Source: Symbiodinium natans (taxonomy: Eukaryota; Sar; Dinophyceae; Suessiales; Symbiodiniaceae). From it: DNA of 64,000 bases. Made by a program: the position numbers and the translations under genes. Positions 12,001-24,000 of this stretch are shown in pieces. The stretch covers positions 22,501 to 86,500 of the forward strand of contig CAJNDS010000186.1 in NCBI GenBank assembly GCA_905221605.1. Reading direction: 5' to 3'. Positions within the stretch are counted from its first letter, which is position 1. Each line of letters starts with the position of its first letter. The notes beneath the pieces were generated by a model. It worked only from the letters and a program-made list of their open reading frames with translations, did not search any database and was not told where the DNA came from.

Positions 12001-15000
12001 GGCAAGGTCGCCGTTTTACTGGGCAAGGTCACCTTTTACTGGGCAAGGTCGATTTTGTGACCCGCCGTTTTACTGGGCAAGGTCGCCATTTTACTGGGCA
12101 AGGTCAATTTTTTGACCGAATGGACCCTGCCCACCTGAACCCCACCCCCACCCCCCCCCCCCACCCCCCACCCACCCCCCCCCCCCCCCACCCCCCCCCC
12201 CCCCCCAACCCCCCCCCACAACCCCACCCCCCCCCCCCCCCCCAACCCCCCCCCCCCCCCCCCCCCCCCCCCACCCCCCCCCCCCACCCCCCCCCACCCC
12301 CCCCCACCCCCCCCCTCCCCCCCCACCCCCCCCCCCCCCCCCCCGAGGTGAGTGACCTCAGATCGGCCAGGGTCCCTATTAAAAATTGCGATTTTTTGCT
12401 ACTGAAATCGACGGTGGCCTCTCGTTTTCCGGATTTTCGACGAAAACCGAGCCTTCATTGAGAGGGGCTTTTAAACCGTAGGGTTTAGGGCCCCCGCCAC
12501 CCCCCCCCCCTGGGTGACCCCAGGATCGGCCCGTCGTAACGCCTCACCCCTTCCAAGCACATCACCCCCCGATAAGCAAGACCTGGAATCATGTATTTTC
12601 ACTCGTAACGTCTCATCCCTTCCAAGCACATCATCCAAGCACATCACCCCCCGATAAGCAAGACCTGGAATCATGCACTTTCACTCGTAACATCTCACCC
12701 CTTCCAAGCATGATTCCAGGTCTTGCTTATCGGGGGGTGATGTGCTTGGAAGGGGTGAGGCGGGAAAATGCATGATTCCAGGTCTTGCTTATCGGGGGGT
12801 GATGTGCTTGGAAGGGGTGAAACGTTACGAGTGACAGTGAAAATGCATGATTCCAGGTCTTGGTTATCGGGGGGCGATGTGCTTGGAAGGGGTGAGACGT
12901 TACGGCATGGGTGCGTCGGACTAGAAATTAAGAAAACTTTTTATTTTCTTAATGTTATGGGATTCTTTGGGCGGGTGGGTTTTTTTCCGTTGCCTACACA
13001 CACTGCTGGCCTAGTAAATGCTCGAACTTGAGATGCTGAACCCTAAACCCTAAACCCTAAACCCTAAACCCTAAACCCTAAACCCTAAACCCTAAACCCT
13101 AAACCCTAAACCCTAAACCCTAAACCCTAAACCCTAAACCCTAAACCCTAAACCCTAAACCCTAAACCCTAAACCCTAAACCCTAAACCCTAAACCCTAA
13201 ACCCTAAACCCTAAACCCTAAACCCTAAACCCTAAACCCTAAACCCTAAACCCTAAACCCTAGACCCTAAACCCTAAACCCTAAACCTCTGGAATGGGTT
13301 CGGTATCAGCCCTAAAGCCTAACCACAAGGACAACTACGACTCCACCGGCATGTGGATTGACAGCTCAGAGACCTGCGCCTTGGCTACAAGCCGCAGGAA
13401 GGCTCCCCAAACCCAAAACCAAAGACCCTAGACCCTAAACCCTAAACCCTAAACCCTAAACCCTAAACCTTAACCCCTAACCCCTAAACCCTAAACCCTA
13501 AACCCTAAACCCTAAACCCCTAGCCCTAAACCCTGAACCCCTAGCCCTAAACCCTAAACCCCAAACCCTAAACCCTAAACTACCTGAACCCCTGAACCCT
13601 TTTCCCCCCTAAGATCTCGAAGCCCTTCAACTCGCGAAGGCGCCACCTGGAATGAGACCTGCCCCTGCGGAAACAACGCCGTGCGCTGTACGGATCCCTT
13701 CTGGGGCCCCCTGGCTCCGGAGGGGCGTTTCGGGTTCAGGGTTTAGGGTTTAGGGTTTAGGGTTTAGGGTTTAGGGTTTAGGGTTTAGGGTTTAGGGGGC
13801 TTAGGGAGGTCAGGGTTCCCGGCTTAGGAGGTCAGGGTTTCAGGGCTTCAGGCCTGAAGGAGACTGGGGTTTGGCCTTACAAGACCTGCAAAGCGTGGCC
13901 TCAGGTATCGGGTGGCCTGAGGGTTAGGGTTTAGGGTTTAGGGTTTAGGGTTTAGGGTTTAGGGTTTAGGGTTTAGGGTTTAGGGTTTAGGGTTTAGGGT
14001 TTAGGGTTTAGGGTTTAGGGTTTAGGGTTTAGGGTTTAGGGTTTATTGTTTAGGGTTTAGGGTTTAGGGTTTAGGGTTTATTGTTTAGGGTTTAGGGTTT
14101 AGGGAGGGGTGCGGGGACCGAATTGAAACCATAGGCGTCTTCACGCAAAGCCAGCGTAGGAGGGGCATCTGGCACTGTATCTTCCGTTGAAGGGCGGGCC
14201 AACCGCTGCGCATGGTCAGTTGCCCAGTTGTAGTTGCGATTGTCTTCCCAAACGTGCTCTCCTTTGCAGATGTCTTGTGGTGCGAATTTTGGCTGCAGTC
14301 ACGGTTAGCTACAAACCACGATAGTATCTGCGACAAGAGGAAGCCGAGTCAATACGTGTAGGACTGGCCTCGATTTTTCCAAGGGGGTTGGGAGGTTGAT
14401 TAGGCGTAACCCCTAAATCCCTAAGCCCCTGAATCCTAAATCTCTAGACCCCGGTAGTTTCATGGACCCTTCATGTGGTCCCTTACGTACGGGCCCGTGG
14501 GTTGTAAAGGGTATATAAGGGGTCCCCTTTAAAAGGACCAGGCAACTAACCTTAAACCCTAAACCCTAAACCCCAAATCCCAAACCCCAAACCCCAGACC
14601 CGAAACCCTAAACCCTAAACCCTAAAACCCTAAACCCAAAACCCTAAACCCTATACCCTAAACCCCAACCCCAAAACCCTAAACCCTGTCAAGGGCCCAC
14701 GTTCAGGGACCGTGAAACTACCCCAAGACTTGTGGCTGCTGAGGCGGCTCCTACTGCACCGCAGCGGCTTGTTGAGCGTTGGAGGGCCTTTCTGGGGGCG
14801 TCCTGTGTTTGTGGATGGGGGGTTTAGGGTTTAGGGTTCAGGGTTTAGGGTTTAGGGTTGTTGTGGGCTTTATGGCTTTTTGGGTTTGTAGTTTCGGGGT
14901 GTAAGGGGGGGGGGGGGGGAGTAGGTAGAGCGGTGTTGCCCCACGCGTGAGCTGCCAGGGAGACGCGAACTTGGAAATGTAGGGTTTAGGGGTTTGGGGT

Positions 15001-18000
15001 TTAGGGTTTAGGGTTTAGGTTCGTTTGAATCCTATCCTCAACAGGGGCAGCCGGGGTTTAGAGCGCAGAGTTTCGGCTGCCCAACAAAAAACCTGTCCGG
15101 AAGACCCAAAACCTTGCTGCACCAACCTTAAAAACCTAAACCTTAAACCCTAAGCCCTAGACCCTGAACCCTAAACCACCCGATGTTGAGCCCGTTTTAA
15201 CACTTGACCTTAGCCCGAAGCCCTAAACCCTAAACCCTAACCCCAAACCCCAAACCCTAAACCCTAAACCCTAAACCCCAAGCCCCTTCCACGCCCAGTC
15301 CGCCTGGGGCTGCCCACTTTACTGCAATCCCCTGACGGAAAAGACTTGCAACTTGGAGCAAAGAGGGCTTTCAGGGTTTAGGGCTTTCAGGGTTTAGGGC
15401 TTTCAGGGTTTAGGGCTTTCAGGGTTTAGGGCTTTCAGGGTTTAGGGTTTAGGGTTTAGGGTTTAGGGTTTAGGGTTTTGGGTTTAGGGTTTAGGGTTTA
15501 GGGTTTAGGGTGGCTTTAGCGCTAAGGTCCCCAAGACCCTACTGGGGCTTCGCGGCTACCAAAAAACCCCAATCCTGCGCATAGTATACAGCTTACCTAG
15601 AGGACTCAGAACTACATGCATGATAGGGGCTAGAAACGGGGGTTTACGACAATAGGGGACCCCTAAAACAGACCCCAAATAGTAGGATTCCCTTATAGCA
15701 AGGAGCCCAGTAAGGTACCCCTCCCGAAGTTCGGAAACCCCCCAAACCCTAAACCCTAAACCCTAAACCCTAAACCCTAAACCCTAAACCCTAAACCCTG
15801 AACCTCCACGTGCACCTCGACCGCGTTCAGGGCGCAGGGGCTCAGGCTTGAGGGTCGCAAAGTGCGGTTGGCCTGACGTTTTGAGTTTAGGGTTTAGGGT
15901 TTAGGGTTTAGGGTCTAGGGTTTAGGGTTTAGGGTTTAGGGTCTAGGGTTTAGGGTTTAGGGTTTAGGGTGTCTTACTTTGTTGAGTGGGGTAGCCGTCG
16001 TCACAATCCGAGCTAAGATGCGCACAGCCGCATTGTGGACTTTAAATGAGCAAGTTCAAAGCAGGGGGTCGGCACGAATGCCCAAAACCATGCAAAGCGA
16101 TGGGAACACCTGAAAAGTGAGACCCCTAAGTTAATTCAGCATGTGGTGGGCTAGAACCTGGCATTTTCCAAAGCGACGCCTTCAGACAGCAAGCAGACAA
16201 CTGATGCTGAAAACCTGTAAAGCGATGGGAACACCTGAAAAGCGACACCCCTCATGTTGCGTCCATTAACACCGCCAGCATCAAAGCCCCGTATCACCTG
16301 CGACACTTGAGGCTATCCCGTCTCCTTCACGGCGGATGGCCGCCTGGCGAAGCAAGTAGACCCGAAACCCTAGACAAAAATCATGAACCCTAGAGACCCT
16401 GTAAACCTAGGTAGGCCCTAGGAATACTTTAGAACTTGCCCCCTTTATTCGGATGAGAGGCTGATATTTCCTAGCAACTCAGTAAACCCCATAAACCCTT
16501 TTGAAGGGTTCAGGGCTTAGGGTTTAGGGCTACCCCAGGGCGGCGAAAGCGCCGGACCCCCCCCCCCCCCCCCCCCAAAGAACAAAAACAAATGTAGCTG
16601 CACCTGTAAGCCCGCTACATCCTGAAAGACTCGATGTAGATATAAGTACAGTTAGTCACGATCTGCACAGAATCTGTGAACTTCTCGCTGGCTCCAATAA
16701 CGATATGGAAGAATGGGAGGAGATTACTGGTCAACTGATGCTACGCGACAACAAGATCCTGGACTTGTGGGGCCCCAAAAGGGCGGCACTTCTTTTGCCT
16801 TCACACGCCAACGATTGCCAAAAAGAATCAATCTGCCAATTCGGGTACCTGGATGCACGCTATGCTAGAGGATTTGCTTAATGGCTGCATGACCAAAGCG
16901 AACGCAATGCAGGGAGAGCTGGACGCATCAATTCGCATTGGGTCGGTAGAAGTTTACCGAAGCATATACGCCGTGGATGAGTAGCCCTGAACCTTGTTGC
17001 GGTACTAGAATCCCTTTATCATCCCAAAGGTTAACCTTCTGTTCCCATAGGATACTGGACAACTAGGAGGGGGTAGTTCTCCAAATTAGGGTCCCCTTTG
17101 GGGGTGCTTTGTAGAAGCTGCCGTACGATATAGCCTTAAGCCCAGAGCTTCACCACTTCCGGGTTTAGGGTTCAGCTTACGCTCCAGAACCATAAACCCA
17201 GAACCCCCAAAACTCTAACACCCTAATCCTCAGCCCATGTAGCCCCTACAGCCCTCAACCCTAAACCCCGAGAAGCCACCCCAAACCCCAAAACCCTAAA
17301 CCCCAAGACCCCAAACCCTAAACCCTAAACCCCAAACCCTAAACCCTAAACCCCCAAAAGCCCCGCAGAGCCAATCGGGGAGCCCAGGCGTGCAAGACTG
17401 GAACGCGCCCGTCACGGAGAGCTGCCAGAACATCTCACAGAGCCTGGGCCGCCACGGAAAGGGTTTAGGGTTTAGGGTTTAGGGTTTAGGGTTTAGGGTT
17501 TAGGTTTTAGGGTTTAGGGTTTAGGGTTTAGGGTTTAGGGTTTAGGGTTTCGGGTTTAGGGTGTAGAGTTTAGGGTTTAGGGTTTAGGGTTTAGGGTTTA
17601 GGGTGTAGGGTGTAGGGTTTAGGGTTTAGGGTTTAGGGTGTAGAGTTTAGGGTTTAGGGTGGGTTTAGGGTTCAGGGTTTAGGGTTTAGGGAGTCGGGTT
17701 GTGGGTTGAGGTTGAGGGTTTAGGGTTTAGGGTTTGGGAACCCTACGCCCTGAACTCCTCCCTAACCAGCGCGAAGCTCCTTAACCCCCTTCCCAAACTC
17801 CCCAAACTCTAAACTCCTGGAGCTCCATTCCTTTTAAGCCTCCTAAACCCTAAACCCTAAACCCTAAACCCTAAACCCTAAACCCGAAACTTTCCCGCCC
17901 GAAAACTCTCCCGGGTTTAGGGTTTTGGGCGTACATAACCTTAAGGGCGCCTAGGCGACGAGGTGCCATCGTCCCTCAGCACCCTAAACTCCCGAAGCTC

Positions 18001-21000
18001 CCAGAACCCCAAAACCCTCCCCACGAGCCTAAACCCTAAATGTTCACCCTAAATTTAGGGTTTAGGGTTTCGGGTTTAGGGTTTAGGGTTTAGGGTTTAG
18101 GATAACCTTAAACCCTATGCCTATAAGTCCTCCACCCTCAACCCGAAATCCCTGCTGCGGACACGTGCTCAGGACCTGCCCCTGCGGCACCAACGCGAAG
18201 ATGTGCCGATGGACGGACGCTCGATCCAAGGGTTTGAAGACCCTAAACCCGAAACCCTAAACCCTAAAACCTAAACCCAAAACCCAAAACCCTAAACCCG
18301 AATTTGGGTTAGTTAGGGCTTACAGGGTCTAGAGGGTCGTGGGCTCGGATTGGGTTACTCAGGGCAGGGTTTAGGCCCTGAAGGGGTGGGGTTTAGGGTG
18401 TAGGGCTTAGGGCTTAGGGTTTAGGGTTTAGGATCCCCATTCGTTAGCGGGGATCGTGCCTAAACTGCGCACCCTAAACCCCACACCCCGCCACCCATGA
18501 GAGAGGAAGGTTGCAGTTGGCCACAAAGCACCCGCTAAATCCCTGCACCCCCGAATCCCTAAAGCAAACACCTTCGAACTCCCCTCCCAACAAAAAGCAA
18601 GAAGGACTTAGCGACACAAACCCCTAAGCCTTAAACCCCGCAGATCCTACACTCTCAGGCCTCCCAAAGCCCTCCGAACCCCTTGAATCCCTGGACCCCC
18701 CCACAACCTGAGGGCTAACTTTTTGGAATGAAGTCTTTGTGGGCCCCAGTCCCTCGAATAACCCTACAAACCATATGGGTCAGCTCTCAAAACTCTGGTC
18801 CCTTTTTTGGGGTACCCTAAGTATGAGGGGCCGCCCTGTAGTCGTGACCCCAAAAGGGACCGAAAATTAGATACATGGCCGTATGACTTAATGATAAACA
18901 GGTTCGAGGGCCCCCTAAACCCACCCTGTCCTACGACCCCTCAAACCTCAGCCGAGGATGAGTGGGGGTCTGCGGCCCAGCATGCGCGGGGGAGGGGCAG
19001 CTACCCCCCAACACTCAGTGAGGAATGCACTTCCTCAAGCGGCCTGGGACCCTACGGGCCCTAGACCCTGAGCCTTAAATCCCTCAAACCCTAAGCCCTA
19101 AGCCCTAGTTTACTCAAACCCTTCCTTTTCGGTCGTCTTGCTGCAGAGTTGTTAGCTTTTTGTGTGTGCTTGGGCCAGGAGTTCACATCTTGAGGTTTAA
19201 GGGGTTTTACTTGCAGGTGCGTGGGTCGTTTTGCGCAGGGTTTGAGGGTTTAGGGTTTGAGGGCTTACATAGGGTTTGAGAGATTCGGTGGTAGTGGTGG
19301 TCATGGTAAACTGAAGCAAGGAGGGTTTTGAGTGCCTTACTACGGGATGTAAGCACAGGTGCCCTAAACTAGGATTTTGGCTTTACAGGGTTTTGGTTCT
19401 TATACTAACAGTCCTGAATTGGGGATTATAGTACCCCCCCTAGTATAATCCCTGTTAAGGACTGTTGGTTTAAGATCCCAAGGATAAGGGTACCCCAAGC
19501 CCCAAACCCTACGGCAGGTACGAGAATGAGGTCTGCTATCCAGTGGGTGACAGCTGCCCCGTCACCTGCACGCTTCTGGGCCCAGCTTAGGGGCTTTAGG
19601 GTTTAGGGTTTTCAGGGTTTAGGGTTGAAGGGTTTCGGGTTTCGGGCTTTGCTGTAAAGGGTTTAGGGTTTCATGGCTTAAGGTTTTTGAGGGTGCTTCA
19701 GGGTGCTTAGGGTTTAGGGCTCACTGACTCGCTGGTTGGGGGGTGTTAGATTTAAGGTTGTTTCTGTCGGGGGCTTAGGGTGTTTGAGTCCTTCCGGGTT
19801 TGGGGCTGTTAGAGGGCCGGGGGCGTCTCTAGGGTTTGAAAAGTTAAAAGCCCAGTTGGTTTGAACCCCAAGAGCCACGCCTATGGTGATCCTGAACCAT
19901 AAGTCCTAAGCCCTAAGCCCTGATCATTGAAACACATTCTCCTAAGATACAATCGCCCCTGTTTTGGAATCCCGCCCCCGCCAGCCCCGACCCTAAATCC
20001 TGAACCCCAAGCCCCCCTGAAGCCTAAGATCACCCTAAACCCTAAACCCTAAACCCTAAACCCTAACCCTAAACCCTAGACCCTAAACCCTAAACCCTAA
20101 ACCCTAAACCCTAAACCCTAAACCCTAAACCCTAAACCCTAAACCCTAAACCCTGAACCCTGAACCCTGAACCCTGAACCCTGAACCCTGAACCCTAAAC
20201 CCTAAACCCTAAACCCTAAACCCTAACCCTAAACCCTAAACCCTAAACCCTAAGAGAAGGGGTCTAGGGGCCCTTGGGCTTGACTGGAAGTGTTCCCAGC
20301 TAAGGGCCCCAAATTGGGACCACGTAGCTACCCTCAGACACTGGCCTCCCTTAGGGCTGGGTTTAGGGTTTAGGGTTTAGGGTTTAGGGTTTAGGGTTTA
20401 GGGTTTAGGGTTTAGGGTTTAGGGTTTAGGGTTTCGGGTTTAGTGGGTTTTAGGGTTTTGGGGTTAAGGGTTATGGCGAATTGGTGCCACTGCAGATAAA
20501 CCAACCACAAACCCCGTAAATCACTTTAAGGGACTTCTCGAATTCCCTGCCGAGAGCCCGTTTTGGGAAATGCTTGTCGTAGTTTTTTGTTTCCTCAATC
20601 CCTAAACCCCAAACCCCAAACCCTAAACCCTAAATCCTAAACCCTAAACCCCCCGACCACCCGACCACCCGACCATGAACCCCAGGACGTCGGAGCAGCG
20701 CTGCTACATCACAGCCGCTTGGTATAGGGAATTTAAGGATTTAGGGTTTGGGTTTAGGGTTTAGGGTTTACGGGGGTTTAAGGATTTTGGGGATTTGGGG
20801 ATTTTGGGTTTAGAGGGTCAGGGTTGAGGGTTTCAAGGGTTGTTGCTGGATTCGGGCTTTCGGGGGAAAGGGGGGGGGAGGTTTGTTTGATTTCGAGAGC
20901 AGAGCCCCTAAACCCTTAAGCCCTAAACCCTACACTAAGAGGAGGCTTGCACAGATGCTCCCTATGGAAGCTGCGGCCGCCGGCCATCACCATCCAGGCC

Positions 21001-24000
21001 CTGTGGAGGGGCTTCCAGGTTCGCAGCGCGGCACGCGCGGCTCATCCCACTTTCTGGCCGATCGCCATGCCATCATGCGAGCCCTTCTCCACTTCAGCCT
21101 TCAAAGTTCTCATTTGAATATTTGCTACTGCCATCATGCTCCCTGCCGCTCTATGCCTGGAACGCCTCCACCCGGGCCGAGCTGGAGCAGGCCGCGGCGG
21201 CCGCAGCGACCACGCTGCAGGCCCGGAGCCGCCGGAAAACGGTGCCGACGCCTCCGGCAGGCAGCTGATTTCGACGCGTCGCCACTACGCTTCATGGTCA
21301 GAACCCTGCACTGCACACCCTAAACCCTAAACCCTCAACCCCTCAACCCCTAAACCCTAAACCCTAAACTACCCTAAACCCTAAAACGTAAACAAAGCTC
21401 TGCAGCCGCAGACACCCCCCCCCCTTCCATGCTAAACCCGACCTTCGGCCCGCAGCCCCCCGATTCCCCAACAACCCCACACCCTAAGTCCCTCATCAGC
21501 CCTTAAGAGTTTAGGGTTTAGGGTTTTTAGGGTTTTTTTGGGGGGCTTAGGGGCTTTTAGGATTTTTTTGGGTTTAGGGTTTAGGGTTTTTTAGGGTCGT
21601 TAGGTTTTTTTTTGGGGGTTTTGTTTTTTTTGGGGGGAAACCTCGGCCCTAAGCCGCGTGGGCTTCGGGCCTGTGGAGTAAAGGCCCCCTTGTAGTAGCA
21701 GTCCTCAATAGGGATTATAATGGGGGGGGGGGGTACTACAATCCCAATTCAGGAGCTCAGGAGCTGTTAGTAGAAGGGGAACATCCTAACCCTAAAACCT
21801 AAACCTAAACCCTAAACCCTAAAGCCTAAGCCCAGTATACTGGGGAAACATCCCAGGGTGTTAGGTTTAGAGCGAATCCCGAATCTGTGAACCCGAAGAG
21901 AACCCTCATCTTGCAACTACAGCCGTCCCGAAACTGTCAGGGCTAGGGTAGGATTTAGGGTTCAGGGTTTAGGGCTTAGTGGCTAAGGGTTTAGGGTTTG
22001 GGCTTCCGCCTAACCCCCAGACTCAGGCCACGCTGCGAAACGGTTCACCCTTCGGGTTTCGGATTTCGGTTTCTCAGGACCCTGGACCCTAGACGAACAC
22101 TAAACCCCACACCCTAAACTCCGAAACCTGGAGCTCTGAGCCCTAATTGCCTGTGACTCGCCTGTGACTCCCAAACCATGCAAAATAGCAGGGAAGAACC
22201 CCCCCAAATGTAGGGCATTGCACGCAAAATGAGAGGAGGAAGCCTAAGGCCCAAACCCCTAAACCCTACACCCAGTCACATATCGCTTGTGGTTTCAGTT
22301 CAATTCCCAAGCAAGAGCCCAGGAGACAATGATAACTTCGGGTTTTCGTACATAAGGTTCCCTTTACTGCGAGATCCATTGGGGTTCAAAGTTTCGGTCT
22401 CCGCTCTAAACCCTAAACCCTAGACCCTAAACTCTAAACCCTAAACCCTAAACCCCAAACCCTAAACCCTAAACCCTAAACTGAGCCTTAAACCCTAAAC
22501 CCTAAACCCTAAGCCCTAAACCCTAAACTGAGCCTTAAACCCTAAACCCTATACAAGGACTACGATGCCAACGGCTATCCAGGCCGCTACCGCGCAGCCC
22601 GTCTCCACAGATATCCTCAGGGCGTTCTCAAACCTCCCCCCGAAAACCCCCAAGTATTCCCTGTGCGATGTTGGCGTCTTTTGGCTGAACACATCGTCAT
22701 TCCTGCGAAGCTGATACGTTAAAGTCCCTCGCTGAATCCAGCCATGGGAGCCCTAAACCATGCTAGAAGCTTCATGTCTACAAGTTATGGCTGCATGGCT
22801 TATGACCTTCCCTGCTAAATTCCCATGATTCATGGTCCTTTTGCACGTAGACTGCCCTAAACCCTAAACCCTAAACCCTAAACCCTAAACCCTAAACCCT
22901 AAACCCTAAACCCTAAACCCTAAACTTTAGACCCTAGACCCCGAAACCCTAAACCCTAAACCCTAAACCCTTAACCCTGATCAACCCAAAGTCCCAAGCC
23001 CTGGAAGCCTCAAAATCCAGGAGACCTGCGTGTCCAGCGACGCGGTGTGCCCCTGTGGGACCAACTCGCAGCAGTGCCATGATCCACACTGGGAGGCTTG
23101 CCTCAAATGTACAGTAGGGTTTAGGGAGTTTAGGGTTTAGGGTTTAGGGTTTGGGGTTTAGGGTTTAGGGTTTAGGGTTTAGGTCAGGGGCCCCCCTTGT
23201 GGTCCCCTTTTTAAACATAAACTCATTACCCCCCAAGACCCTATATTAAGTATGCAGGGAATGTTGCGGGTTTAGGGGAGAGCAGTCTTGTGGGGGGGGG
23301 GCGGGGGGGGGGGGCTGTTGTTCAGGTTTTGTGGGCTTTCAGGTTCAGGGGAGTGAAGTTGGGAGTAGAGGTCTAGAGAGTTGAGTACTTAAGGATACTA
23401 GAAGCAAGGATGAGGGCGCAACCGCGGATCCCAGGACTACCACTACTGCTACCCGCTTGTGGACTACTGGACGAACAGCTGCCGCGACGCACACCAGATG
23501 GCCAGAAAGGATGGTTCTTGAGACTTCCCAAAAAGGGTTGAGGGTTTAGGGTAATATACCAAGGGGCCCAACCTGATCAAGGATGTGGGACTAGGATGCC
23601 ACGTTGAGTCTCTCCCTTTATGCCTCTAGGGAAACCTGAACCCCCCATGTACCCCTGAATCGAAATGATTTGGGGCTTGCTTGTAGCTTCATGAGCTACA
23701 AGTACCCAGTCGGGTAACAGCAACGGTCGTAGTCCAAGTAAGGTACATCTAACTCTACCTTGACCTACTCAGGAACCTGCAAGCTCACCCTAAACCCTGA
23801 ACCCTGAGCCCGACACCCTAAACCCTGACCCCTCCCAGGTGGTAGGTCCGTCTCCCGGAGTTCTCTGCGGGCAGCTGGGGTTTAGGGTTTCGGATTTCGG
23901 GTTTAGGGTTTAGGGTTTAGGGTGTCCTAAAACCTGGACTTCTGAGGCACCATGCGCTGCCCGGTGTATTGCACCGACGAGCAGGACTACTGCTGGAGTC

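Noticed and set aside
12080-12105. Relict dinoflagellate spliced leader
   Set aside because: GCCATTTTACTGGGCAAGG looks superficially like the leader's GCCATTTTGGCTCAAG, but it is one variant copy of the 21-bp satellite whose consensus has CCGTTTT.
12036-12461. Pro-rich and Gly-rich proteins
   Set aside because: Translation of the poly-C tract.
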